Assembly: GCA_037893225.1 (NCBI GenBank)
Contig: JAZGUH010000752.1
Location: 1-64,000, forward strand
Direction of reading: 5' to 3'
Source: Hippasteria phrygiana
Lineage: Eukaryota; Echinodermata; Asteroidea; Valvatida; Goniasteridae
Length of the DNA stretch: 64,000 nt
Shown here in pieces: positions 59,101 to 64,000 of the stretch. Position 1 is the first letter of the stretch. Each line of letters opens with the position of its first letter. Both the position numbers and the translations under genes were made by a program. The notes beneath the pieces are model-generated. The model was not told where the DNA came from, ran no database searches, and saw nothing but the letters and a program-made list of their open reading frames with translations.

Positions 59101-62100
59101 CGTCTCGTTGAACGCTTCCAGGGCCTGACGCTTTAGCTGGATGGACTGGATGGTGGGAGAAAAAAAAAAGAGCTATATATATGCACTCCGATATAATGAA
59201 GCTCAATTCTGGCATACAACCATGCACGTTTCAATGGAGTATTGTATGCACTCACACGTTTGAAGCTTATACAACCATGCACGTTTCAATGGAGTATCAC
59301 TGCACATCCGCAATGGAGCTTCAGAATCTGACGTCATATAAATCTTGTTTTATTTGTCGACCGGTGCACAATTTTCAGATTCTGTGCCATTTCTACCACT
59401 TTGATGGGTCAACTTTTGAAGAAAAGTGCTATCATTGTATGTATGCAGGGCACAGATGTACAAACCTGTGATTAAAGCCGAAAACACGAACACATATTTT
59501 TTTTTTTTTTCCCAAAGTTGGCCTATTAATTATATCACACTGCACATGCGCAATACAGATGCAACAACCAGAATTTAGCTTCATACGTCTGAGTGCATAT
59601 CTATAAAAAAAAATGAACACAATCAAAAGAATGACAGGGCCATATTAAAATACTTAGCATGCCCGACTGCTTTATGATTTTGAGGCTCCGTAGGTTTTTT
59701 CCTTATTATTTTTTCCCAAGAAATTGTAGAAAGATAAAGAAATGCATAAGGGCCATTATTGCAATCATTGGGCCATTTCTCAAACTTGCCTCTGGCTTGA
59801 GCCTATAGAGGAATCCCACAACGACGAGTTTAGCGCCGATCTGCGCACACAGTCGTACTTCCGCAATACGTCCGAGGACAATGCTTTGTGTTTCCTATTG
59901 TTCCTTTAATATAACCAACCCCCATAGACTAAGCACGTATCCTTACGTTCGAGGACCGATTTCAACAAAAGACTCTACGTTCCAGGACTGAAAGGTTTCT
60001 TTGTGTTTCCTTTCTCCTCTTGTCCTCGGGGAGATATATACAGTGCATGTACACTTTCCCGTTTGAAAACGAGGATCTCAATGTCACTGTAAACAACTTT
60101 ATGCTGATCGTGCGCCTGCGCTGCCTTTTATGGCCTGATTAATTCATGCATGAATGAATGTGCTGAAAAGCGTTGTTTTGTTTGCCACTGACATTCTCGC
60201 TTTCAACCCGGAAGTGCGCAGAAGGGGCTAATGTGAAATTCCTCTATAAAGTCTTGTTACGGATACAAGATTGTTCTATTCCTTGAGCTACAAACTGATT
60301 CAACTTGGTTTCAAATTCCAAATATGACCAATATAGCAGGTACCTTGGCTTTCACGTACAACACAGCTATATATCAGGGGTGAGATTGGCCAAAAATGAA
60401 AAATCCACGAGGACCCCAGATCAACATATAGTTTGTATATTTGCCTATTAAAGGTACCCGCTTAAAATATCCGTTTTTATTGGTCTATATCCACTTTTAC
60501 TGGTAAAAACACCTTTAGGACAACACCTCAGGAATTTCAGATTGCAAAAGAGATTCTTAAAAAATTCTTAAATCCCTGCAAAAAAATCCTGAAATCAGGA
60601 AAAATCCTGACAAATCTCACCCCTGATATATGCGTTAGAAATGTGCGTATAAGCTCCGCTCCACATGAAACTAAAATATACTTTGTGTGTGCAATTATAT
60701 GTATAGAGGCCCGTACTATGTTTAACTGCATGAAAGGCAGGAATGCGACATAATATGGCTAACTCAAAAATAAGTCCAATGGAGCTGCAGATGAAGTCCA
60801 AGCCAAGTTTTGAGAAATGGCCTTAGCTAGCCCAGGAAAAAAAAAAGAGGGCAGCCATTTTGGTCGGAAAAGTAGCCATGTACAAAATAAAAGGGCCTTC
60901 TTGGAAAATTAGCCTCACAGCCTTTTGGGTTTAGGGTTTGTCCAGTTCAAAGGTCAATTCCGAGTAGGGAAACACACCAGCAATGATTTGCTGTAGTTGT
61001 CGTACAGCTCATCGTACTGTCGCGTCTTCTCAAGGTACTCCTTATTCTTATCTTTCAATTTGTTGATGACCAGGTCAATATTGCTTTCCGGCATGTCTTC
61101 GTTGAACTATGGAATGAACACAATGAAAGAATTTTGAAAGAAGTTTTAATTGCAGGGCCAACTCACCAAAGGGAAAACAAAAGTGACTATACAATCTAAC
61201 AGACAGAACGGAAGAACGCCGTCATCATTATTCGACACCATGATTCTAACTCAATTCAATTTATCAAACAATCCACAAGGGAAACTGACTAGGTAAATTT
61301 GGAATACATTTTCAAAGTGAACAAAGAAACTGGCAGGAGCGGGATTCGAACCTGCGACCTCCGGAATACCGTACCGGCGCTCTACCAACTGAGCTATCTT
61401 GCCCTATGTTGGCGGTCTCCCAAATTGTCAGTATCTTTGTTACGTAAAATTGGGTGTGATCCCTGGCTATACGGCATTCTGGGTTTATGACTTCTGACTA
61501 GCGCCCACCCGAACAAAGATACTGACAATTTGGGAGACCACCAACATAGGGCAAGATAGCTCAGTTTAATTTAATTCAAATCATACATTTACTGTCCCAA
61601 AACAATGTTTATGGAACTTGTTTTTCCTTTCTGCACATACACTGATATATACACAATTATCATTACATACATATTAAACGAATTCGGGCTGTCCCAAATA
61701 TACCAAATATATATTCGAATATTCGATCGTCGACCAAATATTCAAATACTTCCGGTTTGAATATTCGAATAAAAACAAAAGTCATACGTACGTACAGACA
61801 CAATATTTGTTGACGTAACTTTTTGTCGACAGAGGTTTATTATTCCCATCCATAAAAACCTTGACACTTAATTACTGCCAAAACGCAGACTGGAGTTTGG
61901 TTTCTTGTTATCAGAACGTTATACGTACCCGTAATGATCTTGATACAACAGGCACATGCAAAACAAATGTCGATTGGGCGGTCCATATCAATTGCAGCAC
62001 ATAAAACACTAGCATGATTTGTGTGAAAAACTTGATCGGCGAGTATCGAATATATTCGAATATTCGGTCAAACTCAGTTTCAAAAAATCTAATATTAAAT

Positions 62101-63157
62101 TATTCAAAAATGAACAGCCCTGGAACGAATTAAATCAAAGCTGAAAATCACCACTAAAAGAAAAGCAGGCCTACATGTACATTCTAATCATGGCTATCAC
62201 ATAAATCAGAAAGCACAGGGAGGGAAATGCGCAGAGGAAAGGGAGGTGGAAGGCGTTCAAAAGCACATGAAGAAAGCATTAGGGGCTGAGTTCAGGCGGT
62301 CTGTTCTAAACACGAGTTCCCTGTTCTTGTGCCTAAATGGTGGGAACGCGACCTGAGAACATTGCACTCAGAACAAGATCAACCTACCAGTCGGGGGTTT
62401 ACAAGAACATGATGTAATTTGACGCGACGTAGAAGACGACCAAAGATGGCGGATGATTTAACGAAGCATAAAAAGTCGGCATAATGTTGCCTAAAATTCC
62501 CTTCCAAATGTTTTGAAAATAAAGCTTTTTCTGAACAAACTATGGGAAAAGGCAGTCTAAATATTGTGCTTCCGTAAAATTATTTTGCATCTGAAATTCA
62601 GGTTTTTGAAACTAATGCTTGAATAACGTACATGGGCGCAGCCATTACAGATTGCATGGTTACCAGCGATAGATGGCGCTCTTGGCTATCAGATGTTATT
62701 GGGTGTTTGAGTGGCCGGAACATGAACAAAGACACAAGTTGTTCTTGAGCAAACAAGAACAACTCGCCCGAACTCAGCCAGGAAGTATAAGAATAGGATA
62801 AGAAATATGGGCATGGGATGGGAGTGGAAACTGTGATAGGTGAGGAGAGACGAGGTTAAGGAAATGGTATGCCGACAGGATTCAGTGGAAAAGGTCGACA
62901 AGTAAAACAAGGCAAAGCTGAGGAACGAAAAGAGGGGAGGGCAAAGGGTCAATTGGTAAATAATTCCAACACGTACCGCATCTTTCTTGGAGACCGGATT
63001 GGTCAGCTTGATGTCCAGCTTGGCATTATACTGCGCCAGCGGCACGTGCCGGTAGTGCTTGATCAGCTCAACCACCGACGAGAATCTTAGCGGCTCCGAG
63101 AAGCCATACAGGCCATTGCGGTGGCAGATCTTGATCAGCTTGTTACTGCCACCTTTC
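34988..63157 (-). CDS. PIK3R1: PI3-kinase regulatory subunit (p85 type), 3' six exons
   Basis: Partial gene on the minus strand: exons 63157-62977, 61106-60978, 59145-58850, 45769-45701, 39817-39656, 35198-34988 (1048 nt; one codon base plus 348 residues plus stop; phases all agree). Family knowledge: class IA regulatory subunits bind p110 through the iSH2 coiled coil and dock on phospho-Tyr-x-x-Met receptors through nSH2 and cSH2, restraining p110 until released. Seen: the second half of nSH2 (NKLIKI, YGFSEPL, SSVVELI), the iSH2 (NEDMPESN through LRDQYVM), the linker ([19 protein letters not shown]) and cSH2 with FLIR and [16 protein letters not shown]. The start, any SH3/BH domains and the nSH2 FLVR exon lie past base 64000; 63158-64000 holds no exon I can recognise. 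An invertebrate copy probably corresponds to the single ancestor of vertebrate PIK3R1/2/3, so the symbol is approximate. Confidence 0.95.
35677..36291. mobile_element. Palindromic TIR element with nested mini-MITE
   Basis: Ends agcaagttcgatcaaggac / gtccttgatcgaacttgtt with inner ggttaacta-type inverted blocks. Contains the mini-MITE at 35817-35934. In the last PIK3R intron. Confidence 0.78.
35817..35934. mobile_element. TAGAGTACCGAAGT mini-MITE, copy 2
   Basis: Inverted relative to copy 1 (25058-25175); about 118 bp, TA-type flanks. Confidence 0.82.
36310..36530. mobile_element. GCCAGTTCGGTA MITE, copy 3
   Basis: Complete 220-bp copy: aatcagccagttcggtgttt ... gataccgaactggcttattt. Confidence 0.87.
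36831..37233 (-). mobile_element. Tc1-like internal-deletion derivative
   Basis: TA-flanked (36829-36830, 37234-37235). TIRs cagtggtgtgcaaaattatt and aataattttgcacaccactg. It retains the 3' end of a Tc1-like transposase on the minus strand. Confidence 0.92.
37000..37150 (-). pseudogene. Tc1-like transposase C-terminus
   Basis: Minus strand encodes [46 protein letters not shown] and stop TAG (37002-37000). The [18 protein letters not shown] end is characteristic of Tc1-family transposases. The DDE core is gone. Confidence 0.92.
37706..37867 (+). mobile_element. TTAACCCCTTG MITE, copy 3, short
   Basis: 162 bp, ttaaccccttgcgtacgatt ... cgcaaggggttaa, TTAA at both ends. Confidence 0.88.
37897..38013 (-). 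mobile_element. tRNA-derived SINE, copy 3, truncated
   Basis: Minus-strand copy with tail and B box (ggttcgaatcccgctcctgc), cut off in the A-box region. Confidence 0.83.
38168..38302 (-). mobile_element. TTAACCCTCC MITE, second copy
   Basis: Inverted match to 16433-16595 (gccaaattggagccaactac, cacacaagctgtgggagagg, ataggagggttaa). Confidence 0.72.
38561..38925. repeat. Two-copy tandem duplication, 185-bp period
   Basis: gcctggaaacaccaggcaat recurs at 38561 and 38746; the following blocks (aatgcacgcttactc, tctattccagttgggaacac, gaaacacggcgcactct) repeat with small changes. Confidence 0.88.
39450..39629. mobile_element. TTAA-flanked GGCCGGTCACA MITE
   Basis: ttaaaggccggtcacactgg ... cattgtgaccggcccttaa, 180 bp. 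Inner repeats of acgaaaacg type. Ends 27 bases from the PIK3R cSH2 exon donor. Confidence 0.85.
39656..39817 (-). CDS. PIK3R1: PIK3R exon: N-terminal half of cSH2
   Basis: 162 nt. Encodes an acidic/His linker ([15 protein letters not shown]), then [33 protein letters not shown]. The phosphotyrosine-binding Arg of FLVR is present as FLIR. Acceptor ccccaacag/TAA, donor ATCGT/gtgagt. A short TIR element sits 27 bases beyond the donor. Confidence 0.96.
40156..40545. mobile_element. Fold-back element with GGCCTGG-rich arms
   Basis: Left gagtggttaatctgtggtcg, right cgaccacagattaaccactc. Inner gaaaagcctggcc / ggctgggcttttc and aggcctggcctggcctggct runs give arms of about 70 bases or more. Confidence 0.8.
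40961..41030. mobile_element. Short CCCTAAC-ended element
   Basis: aaccctaactccccagg ... gactgttagggttaa; minimal member of the TTAACCCTAAC-end group. Confidence 0.55.
41095..41572 (-). mobile_element. CAAGTC-repeat element, unsplit copy
   Basis: gacttgacttg arrays at both ends (41097-41195 and 41425-41555) around a non-repetitive middle matching the split copy at 13808-15460. Confidence 0.78.
42033..42205. mobile_element. TTAACCCTAAC-ended element
   Basis: ttaaccctaaccccccaggc ... ggggtggttagggttaa, 173 bp, TTAA at both ends. Confidence 0.85.
42699..42987 (+). mobile_element. TTAACCCCTTG MITE, copy 4, two 68-bp units
   Basis: Nearly the same as 31974-32330 but with two 68-bp units (42739, 42807) instead of three. 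Confidence 0.9.
43237..43753. mobile_element. pogo-like TIR element
   Basis: TA-flanked; ends cagaggaacgccgatatacc / gttatagcggcattccactg. CAGTGGAAxxCCGCTATAACGAA-type ends are typical of pogo/Tigger. No transposase motif seen. Confidence 0.82.
44095..44276. mobile_element. hAT-type MITE (ggttggctgatttaaatca)
   Basis: Ends acggttggctgatttaaat / atttgaa-type aatcagccaaccctgg (inverted), with repeated atttaaatca inside. Resembles 17525-17958; target duplication not clear. Confidence 0.7.
44418..44712 (+). mobile_element. tRNA-derived SINE, second family
   Basis: A-box-like gtggcctcgtggtctagtg, B-box-like gggttcaagttc, a body with cttgagcaagacactttgtc and ccacccaggagtaaatgggt, ending gcgccttgacc and an (ATT)n-like tail. 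A 5' piece of the same head is at 63206-63260. Confidence 0.83.
45365..45612 (-). mobile_element. tRNA-derived SINE, third family
   Basis: On the minus strand a B box gggttcgattcctggctcgg is followed by tgagtagagttgtgcgttgg, tctcctgtgccacgagggtt and ggaaagccggaggaccc-type sequence (shown here partly in + sense). This layout is common in invertebrate SINEs. Several overlapping open frames here are by-products. Confidence 0.78.
45701..45769 (-). CDS. PIK3R1: PIK3R exon: iSH2-cSH2 linker
   Basis: 69 nt; completes the split Met codon and encodes [22 protein letters not shown] plus two bases of the next codon. Matches the vertebrate MWLTQKGVRQKKLNEWLG. Short but secure because both split codons agree with their neighbours across a 13.1-kb and a 5.9-kb intron. 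Acceptor actgcag/G, donor CAA/gtaagt. Confidence 0.94.
46204..46329. mobile_element. Short TIR element (agcccggttcatacttcat)
   Basis: About 126 bp: agcccggttcatacttcatg / catgaagtatgaaccgggct. Directly abuts the next element at TTAA 46329-46332. Confidence 0.87.
46329..46476 (-). mobile_element. CCCTAACCCT-ended element, unsplit copy
   Basis: Continuous inverted counterpart of 4778-5443; lacks the hAT insertion. Confidence 0.82.
47812..47934 (+). mobile_element. hAT-like MITE, TTCGAATA family, copy F, truncated
   Basis: Left end only (gggctgttcattttcgaa to ctgcaactgcatgccacacc); stops at a G23 tract (47935-47957). Confidence 0.8.
47935..47957. repeat. Poly(G) tract, G23
   Basis: Marks the break of hAT copy F; possible assembly or deletion junction. 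Confidence 0.92.
48189..48337. mobile_element. TTAACCCTAA-ended element
   Basis: ttaaccctaatgtcctagg ... gtgacgttagggttaa, 149 bp; inner imperfect palindrome around the repeated agtattttgtagta / tacaaaatactact motifs. Confidence 0.8.
48338..50550. other. PIK3R intron, mostly unassigned
   Basis: Includes CCAAT-type motifs and an aagatggcggcgcccATGG stretch (48950-48966) whose frame closes after about 21 codons; no gene supported. Other short frames unassigned. Confidence 0.4.
50551..51242. mobile_element. GCCAGTTCGGTA MITE, copy 4, split
   Basis: ataagccagttcagtacttc ... gataccgaactggcttattg; interrupted within gacattttatcccg by the element at 50597-51042. Confidence 0.87.
50597..51042. mobile_element. 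GTGACCCxCTC MITE, copy 2
   Basis: gtgacccactctgcaaaaag ... ttttgcagagtgggtcac with attt duplicated (50593-50596, 51043-51046). Nested in copy 4 of the GCCAGTTCGGTA family, whose other copies give the empty site. Confidence 0.9.
51243..53053. other. PIK3R intron, mostly unassigned
   Basis: Holds a G20 tract (51670-51689) and a 21-bp perfect inverted repeat (52184-52204 / 52218-52238, cgtgaccgctgttaatggacc, 13-base loop). No exon seen. Confidence 0.5.
53054..53600. repeat. ttggagtttgacgggtt-rich stretch
   Basis: Starts with a ttaaccctaac end and carries at least five copies of gttg(g/a)(a/t)tttga-gggtt in both strands; probably a decayed member of the CCCTAAC-ended elements. Right boundary not clear. 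Confidence 0.5.
53782..54289 (+). mobile_element. hAT-like MITE, TTCGAATA family, copy G
   Basis: tagggctgttcattttcgaa ... gggacagcccta; flanks gcctgggg / gcccgggg match at 7 of 8. Confidence 0.9.
54492..54531. repeat. (CCGAA)n array
   Basis: About six tandem ccgaa units just inside the left end of the 3.6-kb hAT; a shorter counterpart sits near its right end. Confidence 0.92.
55331..57551. mobile_element. Nested hAT-like element, 2.2 kb
   Basis: Perfect duplication ataaaatt (55323-55330, 57552-57559). Ends taaggttcaaccgatgttgg / catcggttaaacctta, with cgatccgatgtccgatcc-type subterminal repeats at both ends. Frames inside (55640-56082, 56758-56976) are unrecognised. A short tandem duplication (aaaccttaataaaattacgttttg, twice) follows the right end. 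Confidence 0.9.
58575..58660 (-). mobile_element. tRNA-like SINE fragment, second copy
   Basis: Same B box and hairpin as 21060-21150; about 200 bases downstream of a PIK3R exon in transcript sense. Confidence 0.7.
58850..59145 (-). CDS. PIK3R1: PIK3R exon: body of iSH2 coiled coil
   Basis: 296 nt. Begins [20 protein letters not shown] and ends in [22 protein letters not shown] plus a split Met codon. Heptad-like Leu/Glu/Arg-rich helices match vertebrate EIQMKRTAIEAFNETIKIF and [22 protein letters not shown]. High GC compared with the surrounding introns. Donor CAT/gtgagt. Confidence 0.96.
59771..60822. mobile_element. tttctcaaac-ended repeat with internal insertions
   Basis: ggccatttctcaaacttgcc on the left and ccaagttttgagaaatggcc on the right, like 34599-34832. 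Inside: a ctatagaggaatccc / gaaattcctctata pair (59812-60247) and the MITE at 60375-60628. Confidence 0.6.
60375..60628. mobile_element. CAGGGGTGAGATTGG MITE, copy 2
   Basis: tatcaggggtgagattggcc ... gacaaatctcacccctgata; matches 27596-27793 through much of its length. Confidence 0.85.
60978..61106 (-). CDS. PIK3R1: PIK3R exon: start of iSH2 coiled coil
   Basis: 129 nt, 43 codons. Encodes [20 protein letters not shown] then [23 protein letters not shown]. Matches the vertebrate EDNIEAVGKKL...REYDRLYEEYTRT segment, the first helix of the p110-binding coiled coil. Acceptor ccatag/TTC, donor CTG/gtgtgt. Confidence 0.95.
61266..61412 (-). mobile_element. tRNA-derived SINE, copy 4
   Basis: Full minus-strand copy (tail, B box ggttcgaatcccgctcctgc, A box tagctcagttggtaga). 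Confidence 0.87.
61412..61568 (+). mobile_element. Head-to-head partner of SINE copy 4, truncated
   Basis: Matches 4369-4500 and ends after gggcaagatagctcagtt; the leader acaaagatactgacaatttg occurs inverted at 61420-61440. Confidence 0.75.
61685..62123 (-). mobile_element. hAT-like MITE, TTCGAATA family, copy H
   Basis: cgggctgtcccaaatatacc ... aacagccctgg, flanked by aacgaatt (61677-61684, 62124-62131). Confidence 0.87.
62284..62779. mobile_element. GGCTGAGTTCAGGCG TIR element
   Basis: About 500 bp: ggctgagttcaggcggtctg / caactcgcccgaactcagcc. Contains aaagatggcgg and a duplicated aacaag/gttcttg pattern but no gene. Confidence 0.78.
62977..63157 (-). CDS. PIK3R1: PIK3R exon: C-terminal half of nSH2
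   Basis: 181 nt. Enters with the last base of a codon and reads [20 protein letters not shown], then [20 protein letters not shown] and [20 protein letters not shown], very close to the vertebrate p85-alpha nSH2. Acceptor ctaaacag/G, donor GCG/gtacgt on the minus strand. Confidence 0.97.
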
Positions 63158-63205
63158 CTGTTTAGGGGAAGAGGAGAGGGGTCCAGGAATAATCACTAGA
63201 GTGCC

Positions 63206-63515
63206 TTGGCCTCATGGTCTAGTGCTTTGGATTTCAGATCCAGATGATACTACAGATTATACAGGGCTATTAAAAAAAAAAAATGTTAACCCAAGTTTAA
63301 GGTGATTGTTCACCCACCTCCTACAATTCCAGAGAATTTGTGTTTACCTGGTGTTGATGAGTAGGGTGTTCAGAAATAATCCTGAAAAAATGTTAGGTCT
63401 AGCTTAATTAGATCTCAAGATATGGCCCATTACAGATGGCATGTACAAAACTGGCTTGTCCACGGGAGCTTCATTGTAAATGAAGCATGTTGAAGACAGA
63501 AACTAAAGGCTCAGG
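63206..63515. mobile_element. SINE head fragment and mariner-style left arm
   Basis: 63206-63260 resembles the start of the SINE at 44418; from 63262 the left arm of the 8111-10682 element begins (gttaacccaagtttaaggtg, attgttcacccacctcctac) and ends near 63515 without a right arm. Confidence 0.7.
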
Positions 63516-64000
63516 GTTCGACCTTAATGCTGGTCCGCTAGACAAATTCTAGTCAAAACAGCGGCGGTCTAGTCAAAACCCTTTTCTAAGTAGTCCGGCG
63601 GTCTAGTGAAAAAGAATGCCAAGATAAGCTAAGCGCGCGCGTCTTCAGAGCCAGATTGTCAACAGCGATCCCCGATTGCGTGGAGTTTACTCTCAGCTTG
63701 TAATAAGAGACCGCGTTCCCACTCGAATTGGGAAAAGGTGGATCAAGATCCGGCATTTTGGTGTGACCGTTGTCTAACCGCAACGAAACCGCAAGTCGCG
63801 TTCCCACTTATGCTTGATCCACCTTTTCGAACGGAAGTGTCGAGTCCGAAAGGTCACTGAGTTCGGTATTACGCATGCGCTTGCTTGCTGAGCGCGCACT
63901 GTGTGGCTGCGTTGCATGCTGGGACGGGTCAAATACATGTGCGATGTTGTGTTTTGATGTTCGAAGTTTCAACATGGAGGAAGAAATCCAAATGCTTCTC
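63516..64000. other. Window end, unassigned
   Basis: PIK3R intron or upstream DNA. Two inverted blocks (gcgttcccactcgaattggg...ggtggatcaag and cttgatccacctttt). A + strand ATG at 63974 opens MEEEIQMLL and runs off the window; too short to judge. Confidence 0.35.

Noticed and set aside
63974..64000. Start of a new + strand gene (MEEEIQMLL)
   Set aside because: Only nine codons are visible before the window ends; not enough to support a call.

Overview
This is a eukaryotic (metazoan) genomic window: two intron-rich protein-coding genes lie in a sea of transposon debris. GT-AG introns, tRNA-derived SINEs, many terminal-inverted-repeat (TIR) elements, long G/C homopolymers and very frequent TACATGTA-type palindromes suggest a marine invertebrate. 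A deuterostome such as an echinoderm, hemichordate or lancelet is my best guess, but this is inference from gene and repeat style, not a species identification.

Left part, + strand (3278-21414): an orthologue of MTG1, the mitochondrial ribosome-associated, circularly permuted GTPase. Ten exons can be placed by conserved protein sequence and phase-consistent splice sites. Exons 2-10 form one open frame carrying G4 (NKKD), G1 (GIPNVGKSS) and G3 (DTPG) and ending at a clean stop. Exon 1 fits by similarity, but its ATG frame does not join exon 2: there is a one-base frame conflict just before the conserved WFPxH motif.

Right part, - strand (63157-34988): the 3' six exons of a class IA PI3-kinase regulatory subunit (PIK3R, p85/p55 type). 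They encode the C-terminal part of nSH2, the whole iSH2 coiled coil and the complete cSH2 domain, with all phases consistent and a stop at 34988-34990. The 5' exons (any SH3/BH region and the first part of nSH2) lie beyond base 64000. The two genes converge, with 13.6 kb of mostly transposon-derived sequence between their stop codons.

Everything else supportable is mobile or repetitive DNA. This includes (i) a hAT-like family rich in TTCGAATA (8 copies, several with perfect 8-bp target-site duplications), plus other hAT elements at 8819-10593, 17525-17958, 54439-58036 and 55331-57551; (ii) several TTAA-flanked (piggyBac-like) MITE families; (iii) Tc1/mariner and pogo-like elements, two with recognisable transposase remnants; (iv) a 5'-truncated LINE reverse transcriptase; (v) tRNA-derived SINEs; (vi) fold-back elements. 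Nesting is deep: insertions inside insertions can be ordered in time and sometimes checked against empty-site copies within this window. I found no prokaryote-type system, CRISPR array or clearly novel cellular gene; the real points of interest are the MTG1 exon 1 anomaly and the transposon strata.
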